A stretch of 64,000 nt of DNA. Source: Bacteroidota bacterium (lineage in GTDB: Bacteria > Bacteroidota > Bacteroidia > Flavobacteriales > Weeksellaceae). Of the stretch, positions 39,370-48,393 are shown in pieces (the first letter of the stretch is position 1; every line of letters begins with the position of its first letter). The stretch lies in NCBI GenBank assembly GCA_023393915.1, contig JAEXBS010000006.1, positions 178,613 through 242,612 of the forward strand, written 5' to 3'. Below the pieces are notes generated by a model. The model made no database searches and was not told the origin of the DNA. It saw only the letters and a program-made list of their open reading frames with translations. Both the position numbers and the translations under genes were made by a program.

Positions 39370-39941
39370 TATTACCCATTCGCGCCTTTGGCGATTCGGT
39401 CCTAAGAAAGGTGGGGAAACCCATCACACCTGAGTACGAGGGACTCAAAGAATTAATTGACGATATGTTCGATACCATGGAAGGGGCTAACGGAATAGGA
39501 CTTGCCGCGCCTCAAATTGGAAGAGACATTCGCCTTTTTGTGATCGATGTTACTCCTTTGGCTGAGGACGAAGATTACGCCGATATCAAGGAAGAACTAG
39601 AAAAACAAGGCAAAAAAGTATTCATTAACGCGCAGATCCTAGAAGAATCAGGAGAAGAGTGGAAGTTCAATGAAGGTTGCCTTTCCATTCCCGATGTTCG
39701 TGAGGACGTGAAGCGTAAAGGAACTATTGTGATCAAATACCAAGATGAAAATTTCGATTGGCATACAGAAACTTTTTCCGATATTCGTGCCCGCGTTATT
39801 CAGCACGAGTACGATCATATAGAAGGGGTGCTGTTTACCGATCGACTCTCTCCACTAAAGAAAAAGCTAGTGAAAGGGAAACTAAACAAAATCGCCTCGG
39901 GAGACGTTCAAGTTCCCTACAAAATGCGTTTCCCAAAATAA
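39366..39941 (+). CDS. def: Peptide deformylase
   Basis: A 191-residue metallo-deformylase that removes the formyl group from the initiator Met of new proteins. Motif I ANGIGLAAPQIGRDIR (residues 42-57), motif II EGCLSIPDVREDV (EGCLS), and motif III VIQHEYDHIEGVLFTDR (HExxH) are intact, so it should be an active Fe/Zn enzyme. The first Met is within the stop codon of ruvX. The 62 bases after its stop lead to the DUF5606 gene; this ruvX-def-DUF5606-mazG order is familiar from Flavobacteriia. Confidence 0.97.
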   Translation: MILPIRAFGDSVLRKVGKPITPEYEGLKELIDDMFDTMEGANGIGLAAPQIGRDIRLFVIDVTPLAEDEDYADIKEELEKQGKKVFINAQILEESGEEWKFNEGCLSIPDVREDVKRKGTIVIKYQDENFDWHTETFSDIRARVIQHEYDHIEGVLFTDRLSPLKKKLVKGKLNKIASGDVQVPYKMRFPK

Positions 39942-40002
39942 TAAGGAGCGATAAAAAAGAAACATTTAGAAAAAAGAGAAAAAAAAAGAAAAGTAAAATA
40001 CT

Positions 40003-40560
40003 ATGCAGTTAGAAAAGATTATTTCCATTTCGGGAAAGCCAGGACTCTTCAAGCTGGTTTCACAATTAAGAAACGGTTTTATTATTGAAGATGTAATTAC
40101 CAAAAAGAAAATGAGTATCGGGAATTCTTCCCAGGTAAGTCTTTTAGATAATATCGCAATGTTTACCACCGATAAGGAAGTTCCTTTGTTCGATGTATTT
40201 GAAAACCTAGCGAAAGATTTAAACTACGAGGCTGCTATTTCTCATAAGAGTTCTGATCAAGAGCTTCGTGACGTAATGGAGGTAGCGCTTCCTAATTACG
40301 ACGAGGACCGAGTTTACGTTTCTGATATGAAAAAACTGGTGCAGTGGTACAACATTCTTCATAAAGCCGGTTACATTACTGTAGACAGCTTTGTAAAAGA
40401 AGAGGTTGTGGAGGAAGTCGCTCCTGCAGCTGAAACTGAGGTAGTAGAAGAAGCAAAAGAAGCAAAAGAAGAAAAAAAGCCTGCAGCTAAAAAATCCGCA
40501 GCTAAAAAGCCTGCCAAAGAAGCAAAAGAACCTAAAGCTTCTAAGAAAGAAGAGAAGTAA
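40003..40560 (+). CDS. DUF5606-family protein with Lys/Ala-rich tail
   Basis: A 185-residue protein. Residues 1-125 match the DUF5606 pattern: LEKIISISGKPGLFKLVSQL, MSIGNSSQVSLLDNIAMFTT, VPLFDVFENLAKDLNYEAAI, and VYVSDMKKLVQWYNILHKAG. The C-terminal 55 residues are low-complexity with Glu/Lys/Ala/Pro (KKPAAKKSAAKKPAKEAKEP), like the histone-H1-like tails seen on some bacterial proteins. DUF5606 has no known function. It is always close to def and mazG in Flavobacteriia, which suggests a role linked to translation or nucleotide quality control, but this is only guilt by association. Confidence 0.82.
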   Translation: MQLEKIISISGKPGLFKLVSQLRNGFIIEDVITKKKMSIGNSSQVSLLDNIAMFTTDKEVPLFDVFENLAKDLNYEAAISHKSSDQELRDVMEVALPNYDEDRVYVSDMKKLVQWYNILHKAGYITVDSFVKEEVVEEVAPAAETEVVEEAKEAKEEKKPAAKKSAAKKPAKEAKEPKASKKEEK

Positions 40561-40861
40561 GAAAAAATAATTTTTCTTTTTAGTAATAAAGGAAAGCTTT
40601 GTCCCTAGGATGAAGCTTTTTTTTGGCTCTAGGGTTTTACAATTTATTGAAAGGGAAAAAGAAATTTATAGATTGGTTCTTAACGGCTCTCAGGTTTTTT
40701 AAAAAAAGCTCTTACCGTATACTTATTCTGCCCCTATTTTTCTGTCCCTTTTTTTATTTCAATCCATTCTTTTTTATTGTGTAGTCAAAAGCCGTAATTT
40801 TGTAAGTGCTTTTTCTTAACGTTAGAGAAAGAGAACAAAATAAATCCCAAAGCGAAAAAAA
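40561..40861. other. Intergenic region before mazG
   Basis: Holds the terminator of the DUF5606 gene and, near its right end, TAATTTTG (40795-40802), the probable -7 box of mazG. Otherwise A+T-rich without genes. Confidence 0.6.
40593..40625 (+). terminator. Terminator after the DUF5606 gene
   Basis: AAAGCTT (40593-40599) pairs with AAGCTTT (40613-40619), followed by eight T residues. Confidence 0.75.
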
Positions 40862-41632
40862 ATGAATTCAAAGCAAGCTAAATTAGAAGCTTTTTCTAAG
40901 CTATTAGACATCATGGACGATCTTAGAGAAAAGTGTCCTTGGGATAAAAAACAAACCCTAGAGTCTTTAAGACCCTTAACGCTTGAAGAAGTTTATGAAC
41001 TTTCCGATGCGCTGATTAAAGAAGATTTAACCGAGATCAAAAAAGAACTAGGAGACGTACTACTTCACCTGGTGTTTTACTCTAAAATAGGCTCCGAAAA
41101 AGGCAGTTTTGATATCGCCGATGTTATTAATTCGCTGAATGAAAAGCTTATTTTTCGTCATCCGCACATTTACGGAGATACTAAGGTGAGCTCCGAAGAG
41201 GAGGTGAAACAAAACTGGGAAAAACTCAAACTTAAAGAAGGCAACCGCTCGGTTCTTTCTGGTGTGAGTAAAGGAATCCCAAGTTTGGTTAAAGCCTTTA
41301 GGATTCAGGAAAAAGTAAAAGGTATCGGTTTTGAGTTTGCAACGGCCGATGATGCGTGGGAGAAAGTAAAAGAAGAACTTTTGGAATACGAAAGGGAAGA
41401 GGACCAAAAGAAAAAGCAAAACGAGTTTGGAGACCTTCTTTTTTCCTTAGTGAACTACGCTAGGATTTCAGGAATCAATCCGGATACCGCTTTGGAGGGA
41501 ACGAACCTTAAATTCATTTCAAGGTTTCAGAAAATGGAAGCTTTAGCTACTAAAAGTGGTAAAGAGCTCTCCCAAATGAACCTAAAAGAAATGGATCTTC
41601 TGTGGGAAGAGGCAAAGAAAGAGGAAGCGTAA
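40862..41632 (+). CDS. mazG: Nucleoside triphosphate pyrophosphohydrolase MazG
   Basis: A 256-residue MazG dimer-type protein with two all-alpha MazG repeats. The first has the EExxE..D metal motif: EVYELSDALIKEDLTEIKKE followed by LGDVLLHLVFYSKIG, and RHPHIYGDTKVSSEEEVKQN is the conserved C-loop. The second repeat includes KGIPSLVKAFRIQEKVKGIG and EFGDLLFSLVNYARISGI. It hydrolyses (d)NTPs to the monophosphates; in E. coli it removes aberrant nucleotides and lowers ppGpp under starvation. The FUSC transporter gene follows 23 bases downstream. Confidence 0.95.
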   Translation: MNSKQAKLEAFSKLLDIMDDLREKCPWDKKQTLESLRPLTLEEVYELSDALIKEDLTEIKKELGDVLLHLVFYSKIGSEKGSFDIADVINSLNEKLIFRHPHIYGDTKVSSEEEVKQNWEKLKLKEGNRSVLSGVSKGIPSLVKAFRIQEKVKGIGFEFATADDAWEKVKEELLEYEREEDQKKKQNEFGDLLFSLVNYARISGINPDTALEGTNLKFISRFQKMEALATKSGKELSQMNLKEMDLLWEEAKKEEA

Positions 41633-41655
41633 GAAAAAGCCTACTCTAAAAATTT

Positions 41656-42732
41656 ATGAAAACAAGAAAAGAAAGATTTAACCGACATATAGAATCGCTT
41701 TGGACCCTAAAAGAGACCGAGCGGCGTTGGCATTTCCCTGTTCTAGCCGGTGTTTGTATTGGAATTTGTCTTTCGGTAGGTCAACTCTTAGGCCAGCCCA
41801 TGCTCGGGAATATCGCTAGTTTTGGGGCGCTCGTGATTCTTTATTTCACTCATGACACCCTAGAGAAAAGAATGCTTCACCTCTCGGTATGTGCTCTTGG
41901 GTTTATGCTGGCTTTTAGTTTGCAGCTGCTTTTTTCTTTCCATCCGATTCCTTCGCTTATCAGTTTTTTTGTAGTGACGTTTCTCGCGCACTTTTTGTCG
42001 AGTTATTTTGATATACCACCTCCTCGAAATTTCTTTTTTATTATGGCGGCAGCGGTAGCAACGCAGATTCCTTTTGACCTTAATGAGATTCCTTCACAGC
42101 TGGGAATGTTTAGTTTTGGAATACTGGTTTCTGTAGTTCTAGCTTTTTTCTATTCCGTACTGGTGGCTAAAGAATCGAAAAGTTACTTAAGAATACGTCC
42201 TAGAAAAAACCGCTATACCAAAACCGTAGAAAGCTTCGTTTTAGGTCTGGCAATGGTTTTGGCTCTAATTGTAGGTTATACCATAGATAAAGAAAGTCCG
42301 TATTGGGTACCGGTCTCTGCTCTTGCGGTTCTGCAAGGGAAAGACCTTTTGCATACCACAGAAAGAAATCTGCACAGAGTCCTAGGAACTTTTTTAGGAA
42401 TGGGGATCGCTTGGATAATCCTTTCTTTGAAACTTTCTCCTTGGTGGATGGTTCTTTTAATTGCCTCTCTACAGGCGATTATTGAGCTATTGATCGTAAG
42501 AAATTATCTTTTTGCCGTTCTTTTTATTACCCCACTCACCATTCTTTTGGCCGAGACCGGAAGAGGATTTGCAGTGGATACTACAGCTCTGATCTATGCG
42601 CGACTGATCGACACCTCTTTAGGTGCCTTTATTGGACTTTTTACCGGCTACATTCTTCACCATAAGGTATGGATGGATGGGCTGGAAAAACAAGTGAGAA
42701 AATTTAAACTCCTGCGTAAAAGGACTTTTTAG
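41656..42732 (+). CDS. FUSC-family membrane transporter
   Basis: A 358-residue inner-membrane protein of the fusaric-acid-resistance-like (FUSC/AaeB) type. There are two sets of hydrophobic helices separated by an amphipathic stretch: helices 1-6 within residues 25-165, the KSYLRIRPRKNRYTKTVESF linker, and a second block starting FVLGLAMVLALIVGYTIDKE with YWVPVSALAVLQGKDLLHTT and ERNLHRVLGTFLGMGIAWII. The 'RxxhRhxGTxxG' motif is diagnostic of FUSC. Possible role: efflux of aromatic acids or other small organics; the substrate is unknown. It is likely cotranscribed with mazG. Confidence 0.87.
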   Translation: MKTRKERFNRHIESLWTLKETERRWHFPVLAGVCIGICLSVGQLLGQPMLGNIASFGALVILYFTHDTLEKRMLHLSVCALGFMLAFSLQLLFSFHPIPSLISFFVVTFLAHFLSSYFDIPPPRNFFFIMAAAVATQIPFDLNEIPSQLGMFSFGILVSVVLAFFYSVLVAKESKSYLRIRPRKNRYTKTVESFVLGLAMVLALIVGYTIDKESPYWVPVSALAVLQGKDLLHTTERNLHRVLGTFLGMGIAWIILSLKLSPWWMVLLIASLQAIIELLIVRNYLFAVLFITPLTILLAETGRGFAVDTTALIYARLIDTSLGAFIGLFTGYILHHKVWMDGLEKQVRKFKLLRKRTF

Positions 42733-42771
42733 AAGCTCAAAGGTTTTTTTTAAAGAGAAAAGAAAATATTG

Positions 42772-43275
42772 CTATTGATCCAGTTCTCTTCTGAGGGATT
42801 CTAGATCTAAGGGTCTGGTGTACATTTCAAGAGAGCCGTCCGGTTTTTGTGGCCACACTTCTTTAGGTCGATCCCAATAAAGTTCTACACCGTTTCCATC
42901 AGGATCGTTTAAATAAAGCGCCTCTGAGACTCCATGATCGCTAGCTCCTGTCATAGGATAGCTGTGGGATCGGATTCTTTCAAAAATCACGGCTAAATCT
43001 TTTCTTGTAGGGTAAACAATAGCGGTATGGTAAAGTCCCACCGAATTCTTTGGCGCGGGTCCTAGGTCTTTAGAGTGCCAGGTATTGAGGCCAATATGGT
43101 GGTGGTAGCCTCCAGCAGAGATGAATGCGGCCTGCTCACCGTAGAGGGTGGTGATTTCAAAACCTAAAAGGGAGCAGTAAAATTCAAGGGATCGCGCTAA
43201 ATCGGCCACCTTTAAGTGAACGTGTCCGATCCTAGTTTGACTAGGAACTGTGTAAGGTGTATTTTCTAATGCCAT
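42772..43275 (-). CDS. VOC-family protein, catechol 2,3-dioxygenase-like (CatE type)
   Basis: A 167-residue single-repeat VOC protein. IGHVHLKVADLARSLEFYCS has the first metal His, followed by QAAFISAGGYHHHIGLNTWH, VGLYHTAIVYPTRKDLAVIF with the second His, and YLNDPDGNGVELYWDRPKEV with the metal Glu. This is the N-terminal half-type of CatE, a catechol-2,3-dioxygenase subunit. It may act on a catechol or a related quinone, complementing the mhq-like operon 18 kb upstream. It has its own TATCTTTG box (43307-43314) and runs convergently with the FUSC transporter gene. Confidence 0.85.
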   Translation of the reverse strand: MALENTPYTVPSQTRIGHVHLKVADLARSLEFYCSLLGFEITTLYGEQAAFISAGGYHHHIGLNTWHSKDLGPAPKNSVGLYHTAIVYPTRKDLAVIFERIRSHSYPMTGASDHGVSEALYLNDPDGNGVELYWDRPKEVWPQKPDGSLEMYTRPLDLESLRRELDQ

Positions 43276-43306
43276 AATAGAGAGATTTGAAAGAAGGATT
43301 ACAAAT

Positions 43307-43314
43307 CAAAGATA
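43307..43314 (-). promoter_or_regulatory. -7 box of the CatE-like gene
   Basis: Minus strand TATCTTTG, full match, 31 bases before the ATG. Confidence 0.5.
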
Positions 43315-43389
43315 CAAATAACTGAAACCTCGCATTTTATTTTTTTATTTCGACTTAGAACGACTCTATTCCAACAAAAATCTTTTGCC

Positions 43390-43397
43390 TATTTTTG
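43390..43397 (+). promoter_or_regulatory. -7 box of thyA
   Basis: TATTTTTG, full match to TAnnTTTG, 19 bases before the ATG at 43417. Confidence 0.55.
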
Positions 43398-43416
43398 CCT
43401 TAATTCATTTTTTACC

Positions 43417-44211
43417 ATGCAAAATTACTTAGAACTTCTTCAGCATATATTAGACAATGGAACCGATAAAAGTGATCGCACCGGCACGGGAACTCGAAGC
43501 GTTTTTGGGTACCAATTGCGTTACGATCTATCGAAAGGATTTCCACTAGTGACCACGAAAAAGACCCACTTAAAGTCTATTATTTATGAACTGCTTTGGT
43601 TTTTAAAAGGAGATACCAATATTCAGTATTTGAAAGAGAATGGAGTAAGCATCTGGGACGAATGGGCGGATGAGAACGGAGATTTAGGTCCGGTCTACGG
43701 CGCGCAGTGGAGAAGCTGGCAGGGCGCTGAGGGCAAAGTAGTGGATCAGATTACTCAGGTTTTACAGCAGATTAAAACCAATCCCGATTCAAGAAGACTC
43801 ATTGTCTCTGCGTGGAACACCACAGAAATTGATAAAATGGCCCTGGCTCCTTGCCATACCATGTTTCAGTTTTATGTAGCGGATAATAAACTCTCGCTTC
43901 AACTTTACCAAAGAAGCGCTGATGTGTTTTTAGGCGTACCGTTCAATATCGCTAGCTATGCACTACTTCTAATGATGGTAGCGCAAGTGAGTGGCCTAGA
44001 AGTAGGAGACTACGTTCATAGTTTTGGTGATGTCCATATTTACAACAATCATTTTGATCAAGTAAAAAAACAACTGGAAAGAACGCCTAGAGCCCTTCCA
44101 CAGATGAAATTAAATCCAGAGGTGAAAGATCTTTTCTCTTTTGAGTTTGAAGATTTTCAGTTGGAAAACTACGAACCTTATCCTGGAATTAAGGCGCCAG
44201 TAGCCATTTAA
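43417..44211 (+). CDS. thyA: Thymidylate synthase
   Basis: A 264-residue ThyA, the same length as the E. coli enzyme. The catalytic Cys146 lies in MALAPCHTMFQFYVADNKLS, and the folate/dUMP contacts DRTGTGTRSVFGYQLRYDLS, GPVYGAQWRSW, LYQRSADVFLGVPFNIASYA and HSFGDVHIYNNH are all conserved. It methylates dUMP with 5,10-methylene-tetrahydrofolate, giving dTMP and dihydrofolate. Dihydrofolate reductase (folA), often next to thyA, is not found immediately downstream; instead the M1 aminopeptidase gene follows. Confidence 0.97.
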   Translation: MQNYLELLQHILDNGTDKSDRTGTGTRSVFGYQLRYDLSKGFPLVTTKKTHLKSIIYELLWFLKGDTNIQYLKENGVSIWDEWADENGDLGPVYGAQWRSWQGAEGKVVDQITQVLQQIKTNPDSRRLIVSAWNTTEIDKMALAPCHTMFQFYVADNKLSLQLYQRSADVFLGVPFNIASYALLLMMVAQVSGLEVGDYVHSFGDVHIYNNHFDQVKKQLERTPRALPQMKLNPEVKDLFSFEFEDFQLENYEPYPGIKAPVAI

Positions 44212-44258
44212 TTGTTGGTACGTAACTCGTTTTCTATAGGGAAGTAGATTCTTAATTC

Positions 44259-44266
44259 TACCTTTA
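44259..44266 (+). promoter_or_regulatory. -7 box of the pepN-like gene and its leader ORF
   Basis: TACCTTTA, one mismatch from TAnnTTTG, 11 bases before the ATG of the short ORF at 44278. Confidence 0.4.
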
Positions 44267-44277
44267 TAATTGTAACA

Positions 44278-44343
44278 ATGAGAGGAAATCAAAGACCCAT
44301 TGTAGGGGACTTTTTAGATCCCAATCCAAAATTATTCTTATGA
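44278..44343 (+). CDS. Possible 21-residue leader peptide overlapping the M1 aminopeptidase start
   Basis: ATG at 44278 opens a 21-codon frame (MRGNQRPIVGDFLDPNPKLF then L) whose TGA stop overlaps the ATG of the aminopeptidase gene as ATGA. Many coupled genes in this window show the same four-base overlap. It is in a different frame from the aminopeptidase, so it is not a longer N-terminus. Whether it is translated is unknown; it may be a leader peptide that couples translation, or a chance ORF. Confidence 0.4.
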   Translation: MRGNQRPIVGDFLDPNPKLFL

Positions 44344-46847
44344 AGAAAATCTTTTTTTCTGCCCTCGTTCTCTTAGGGGTGGGTACTTTATCGTTTGATG
44401 CGCAAACCCTTGAAAGCGGTCGACAGGCGGTTTATCAGCATACTTATACGAAAGCAACCGAGCTTTCTCATACCCTTCTTCGGGTAAGTTTTGATTACGA
44501 AAAAGAACAGATGCACGGAGAGGCTACCCTTTCGGCTAGTCCTTATTTTTATCCTACGGACCAATTGGAATTGGACGCCAAAGCCATGCTCATCCATGAA
44601 GTCGCCATAGAAAAAGGAAATTCTAGAACGCCTCTTAAATACGACTACAAAAACGATAAACTTTCTATTACGCTGGACAAAATTTACCAGAAAGGGGAGT
44701 CTTATAAAGTGTACATAAAATACACGGCAAGACCAGGAGAAGTAAAACAGAAAGGAAGCGAGGCCATCTCGGATGCAAAAGGACTTTACTTTATCAATGC
44801 CCAAGGGAAAAACCCTAATAAGCCGATTCAAATTTGGACTCAGGGGGAAACGGAGAGTTCCTCAGTGTGGTTTCCAACCATCGATAAGCCCAATATGAAA
44901 ACTACTCAGGAGATCTACATGACGGTTCCTGATAAATACGTAACGCTTTCCAACGGACTTTTGAAAGGTTCAGTAAAGAAAGAGGGAGGGCTTAGAGAGG
45001 ATCACTGGGTTATGGACAAGCCCCATGCACCGTATTTATTCTTTATGGGCGTAGGAGACTACGCAGTGGTAAAAGACAAATGGAGAAATCTTGACGTCGA
45101 TTATTACGTTGAAAAAGAATTTGAGCCGTATGCAAAAGGAATCTTTGGTCATACTCCAGAAATGATGGAGTTCTTCTCGAAGCTTTTAAACTACGATTAC
45201 CCTTGGAGCAAATACGCTCAAATGACCGCTAGAGATTACGTGAGCGGAGCTATGGAGAATACAACGGCTTCCCTTTATTCAGAGGAAATCCAACAGACCC
45301 CTTCTCAGCTCATCGATCACAACGAGTACGAAGAAACCATTGCCCACGAACTGTTTCATCATTGGTTTGGGGATTTAGTAACCACCGAATCGTGGAGTAA
45401 CTTATCTATGAACGAGTCCTTTGCCAACTATTCACAATACCTTTGGAACGAATACAAGTATGGAAAGGACCTTGCGGATTACGGCTTAAAAAATGAAATC
45501 GACGGTTACCTTCAAGATCCTTCCAATATTAATAAAGACCTGGTTCGATTCAACTACCATTCCAGAGAAGACATGTTTGATGCCGTGTCTTACAATAAGG
45601 GAGGAGCGGTACTTCATATGCTTAGAAATTACTTAGGAGATAAAGCTTTTTTTCAAGGGCTTCATCATTACCTAAAAACCCATGAGTATGGAACTGCTGA
45701 GGCGCACCACCTAAGACTTTCCTTAGAGAAAGTAAGTGGAAAGGACCTGAATTGGTTTTTTAATCAATGGTTCTTTGGAAGCGGACATCCAAAACTTTCT
45801 TATTCTACGAGCTATGAGCCGGTAAAAAAACAGTTAACCGTTTCGGTGTATCAGAATCAGGGCGGTAGTTATTTTGAGTTCCCTCTTTCGCTGGATGTGG
45901 TAAGCAAAGGAAAAGTAGAAAGAAAGAACGTTTGGACGAGTGCTAAGGCCAAGAATGAGTTTACTTTCCCATTAGAAGGTCCACTCGATTTATTAGTGCT
46001 TAACTCCGATGGTGTGCTTTTAAGTGAGATCACGGAGTCAAAAACTCCGGCGCAGTATTTTAGGCAATACGAGATCTCCAAAGAGTTTTTACCTAGGTTC
46101 AAGGCACTAGAAAATGCGGCTGAAAATAAAACGAATCCCGATGCGATTAAAACTCTGGTCGCAGGATTAAAAGATCCCAACTTTAGACTTCGGATCCTGG
46201 CCTTAGAAGGACTCGATCTCTCTTTAAGTTCTCATCAAAAAGCAGCGGCAGCTGAGGTCGAGTCCCTCGCAAAGAACGATCCAAAAACGCTCGTAAAAGG
46301 AGCGGCTATTAGGGCATTAGATGCGCTGAAAGATCCAAAATTTCTTGCGTTCTATGAAAGTAGCACTGAGGAACTATCCAATTCAGTTAAAGGAAGTGCT
46401 CTTGCTGCAATCTATACGCTTAATAAGCAGAAAGCCAAAGAAAAGGCCGTAGCAATGGATTTAAAGGGAATCTCCACAAAAGTGGTAGAGAAGCTGCTTC
46501 CTATGATTGTAGAGGAGAAAATAGAGAATCTCCGCCCAGAAATGGCCTCCACCGTAGCATTTTATCCTTTCATTAGGTTCCAGGATCCTGTACTGGCTCC
46601 CGTAGCAGAGAAAGGATACCAGTGGATTATGTCCAGTGATGATTACGTGGCCACAGAGAAAATAACAAAAATCTTTACTCAGGCCCACGGTCAGCTCGGA
46701 AATAACCCCCAAGCCAAAATGCTAATCCTTCAAGCCCTGCAAGACGGAGTGAATTTGAAAATTCAGGCCTTAAGAAAAGAGCCTTCAAGCAAAAGCCTCA
46801 ATGCACAAGTAGAACTACTCAACGAGGCGATCAAAGTATATAGATAG
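44340..46847 (+). CDS. M1-family aminopeptidase with HEAT-like C-terminus
   Basis: An 835-residue exported metallopeptidase (signal peptide MKKIFFSALVLLGVGTLSFD). The gluzincin catalytic domain shows the exopeptidase motif YVSGAMENTTASLYSEE (GAMEN) and the zinc motif TIAHELFHHWFGDLVTTESW with His336, His340 and, 18 residues on, Glu359 in NLSMNESFANYSQYLW. The last ~250 residues carry alpha-helical repeats (SSHQKAAAAEVESLAKNDPK and similar), like the HEAT-type region of PepN relatives. It removes N-terminal residues from peptides in the periplasm or outside. It follows a short ORF with an ATGA overlap and ends with its own terminator. Confidence 0.95.
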   Translation: MKKIFFSALVLLGVGTLSFDAQTLESGRQAVYQHTYTKATELSHTLLRVSFDYEKEQMHGEATLSASPYFYPTDQLELDAKAMLIHEVAIEKGNSRTPLKYDYKNDKLSITLDKIYQKGESYKVYIKYTARPGEVKQKGSEAISDAKGLYFINAQGKNPNKPIQIWTQGETESSSVWFPTIDKPNMKTTQEIYMTVPDKYVTLSNGLLKGSVKKEGGLREDHWVMDKPHAPYLFFMGVGDYAVVKDKWRNLDVDYYVEKEFEPYAKGIFGHTPEMMEFFSKLLNYDYPWSKYAQMTARDYVSGAMENTTASLYSEEIQQTPSQLIDHNEYEETIAHELFHHWFGDLVTTESWSNLSMNESFANYSQYLWNEYKYGKDLADYGLKNEIDGYLQDPSNINKDLVRFNYHSREDMFDAVSYNKGGAVLHMLRNYLGDKAFFQGLHHYLKTHEYGTAEAHHLRLSLEKVSGKDLNWFFNQWFFGSGHPKLSYSTSYEPVKKQLTVSVYQNQGGSYFEFPLSLDVVSKGKVERKNVWTSAKAKNEFTFPLEGPLDLLVLNSDGVLLSEITESKTPAQYFRQYEISKEFLPRFKALENAAENKTNPDAIKTLVAGLKDPNFRLRILALEGLDLSLSSHQKAAAAEVESLAKNDPKTLVKGAAIRALDALKDPKFLAFYESSTEELSNSVKGSALAAIYTLNKQKAKEKAVAMDLKGISTKVVEKLLPMIVEEKIENLRPEMASTVAFYPFIRFQDPVLAPVAEKGYQWIMSSDDYVATEKITKIFTQAHGQLGNNPQAKMLILQALQDGVNLKIQALRKEPSSKSLNAQVELLNEAIKVYR

Positions 46848-46878
46848 TTTTTTATCTAGTTTTTATTAGTTAACGATG

Positions 46879-46913
46879 CGGAACTCTTTTTTTAAGGGTT
46901 CCGTTTTCTTTTT
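46879..46913 (+). terminator. Terminator after the M1 aminopeptidase gene
   Basis: CGGAAC (46879-46884) pairs with GTTCCG (46898-46903), followed by TTTTCTTTTT. Confidence 0.8.
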
Positions 46914-46970
46914 GGGTATGCGTTTAAAATTCATGTAAATTTTTCTCTTTCACCTGCCCCAGGGAGCGAA

Positions 46971-46978
46971 TATTTTTG
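46971..46978 (+). promoter_or_regulatory. -7 box of the HMG-CoA synthase gene
   Basis: TATTTTTG, full match to TAnnTTTG, 27 bases before the ATG at 47006. Confidence 0.55.
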
Positions 46979-47005
46979 GTAATTTCGTTAGAAATTTGAT
47001 TGAAA

Positions 47006-48331
47006 ATGCAGTACGGAATCGAGTGGGCCAGCTTCTATGTGCCTAGTATTTATTTACCCATCAGTGAATTAGCAGAAAAAAGAAACCTGGATCCAGGGAA
47101 ATTAGAAAAAGGCCTGGGCCTTAAGAAAATGGCATTTCCTGATGCGAATGAAGATGCAGCTACTTTTGCCGCCTCTGCCCTTTTAAAACTCATTACGGAC
47201 TCCGGGGTCGATCCTAAACTTATAGATCGTATTTATTTAGGAACCGAGAGCGCTGTGGATGGAGCTAAGCCTACGGCTTCTTATGCCATGGGGATGGTTG
47301 AAAAGGTTTTAGAACCTAATTTTGGTCCTAGGGTTTTTAAAAACTGCGATGTCGTCGATCTTACCTTTGCCTGCATAGGTGGGGTGGATGCCTTACAGAA
47401 CTGCTTAGATTATTGCCGGATGAATCCCGGAAGAAAGGCTGTAGTGATCGCTTCGGATTACGCGAAGTACGAACTAGAAAGTTCTGGAGAATACACGCAA
47501 GGAGCCGGAGCTGTGGCTTTACTGGTTTCAGGTGATCCAAAGCTTTTGGCACTGGATTCCCAAGTGGGTGTAGCTACAGAGAGCGTTTTTGATTTCTTTA
47601 AACCTAGAAGAAATTATTTAAAAGATGACCTTAAGGGAGCATTAGATTCCATGCCCGATCAGATTGAGGTTTTTAGTGACGAGCCGGTGTTTGATGGTCA
47701 GTATTCCAACAGTTGCTATCAACAACGAATACTGGAAGCCTACGAGCACTACAAGGAGCTCAGTGGAAAACAGAAGCCTTATCTAAATTGGAGGTACTTG
47801 ATTTTTCATTTGCCTTATGCTTTTCATGGGAAAAGGGTATTTACAGAGATCTACAGCAAAGAAAACAATCTTTCCTATCAAACTCCAGAAGAACAAAAAG
47901 AGGTAAGTAAATCAGAGGATTATAAAGCTTTTATTAGTGAAAAAATTGAAGCCTCGCAAAGGGCTTCTTCAGAGATTGGAAACCTCTATACCGCTTCGAT
48001 TTTCATGGCTTTACTTTCGGCCTTGGAGGTAAGTTTGAAAGAGGGGGAGGACTTAGAAGGAAAAGAAATTGGATTTCTGGCCTACGGAAGTGGGTCCAAG
48101 GCCAAAGTGTTTTCGGGCGTAGTGTCTTCCTTATGGAAAGAAGTAGCCCAAAGCTGGAATTTATTTGAAGTGTTAGAGCAAAGAGAGGCCATTGATTTTT
48201 CTACTTATGAAAAGCTGCATAGGAAAAGCTTAAGTCAGCCGGTAGGTAGTAAGGGGGCAGGCTTTAAGCTAACTCAAATTGAGCAGGACCGAGAAGAGAG
48301 AAAAGGAGCGCGCAACTATGATTATCAGTAA
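47006..48331 (+). CDS. Hydroxymethylglutaryl-CoA synthase (mevalonate pathway)
   Basis: A 441-residue thiolase-fold HMG-CoA synthase, the enzyme that joins acetyl-CoA and acetoacetyl-CoA in the mevalonate route to isoprenoids. The acyl-accepting Cys is in VVDLTFACIGGVDALQNCLD (Cys123), the general acid Glu near the N-terminus in YLGTESAVDGAKPTASYAMG, and the His in YLIFHLPYAFHGKRVFTEIY. A TTG at 47000 extends the frame by two codons but the ATG at 47006 (MQYGIEW) is a better start. HMG-CoA reductase and mevalonate kinases are not in this window. Presence of this gene suggests isopentenyl diphosphate is made by the mevalonate pathway, as in many Flavobacteriia. Confidence 0.93.
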   Translation: MQYGIEWASFYVPSIYLPISELAEKRNLDPGKLEKGLGLKKMAFPDANEDAATFAASALLKLITDSGVDPKLIDRIYLGTESAVDGAKPTASYAMGMVEKVLEPNFGPRVFKNCDVVDLTFACIGGVDALQNCLDYCRMNPGRKAVVIASDYAKYELESSGEYTQGAGAVALLVSGDPKLLALDSQVGVATESVFDFFKPRRNYLKDDLKGALDSMPDQIEVFSDEPVFDGQYSNSCYQQRILEAYEHYKELSGKQKPYLNWRYLIFHLPYAFHGKRVFTEIYSKENNLSYQTPEEQKEVSKSEDYKAFISEKIEASQRASSEIGNLYTASIFMALLSALEVSLKEGEDLEGKEIGFLAYGSGSKAKVFSGVVSSLWKEVAQSWNLFEVLEQREAIDFSTYEKLHRKSLSQPVGSKGAGFKLTQIEQDREERKGARNYDYQ

Positions 48332-48361
48332 ATAAAGCCCTTAAACCTATAGAAAAAGAAC

Positions 48362-48393
48362 AGCGAGCCTTTTTTAAGCTCGCTATTTTTATT
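48362..48393 (+). terminator. Terminator after the HMG-CoA synthase gene
   Basis: AGCGAGC (48362-48368) pairs with GCTCGCT (48378-48384), followed by ATTTTTATTT. It sits between convergent genes. Confidence 0.8.
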
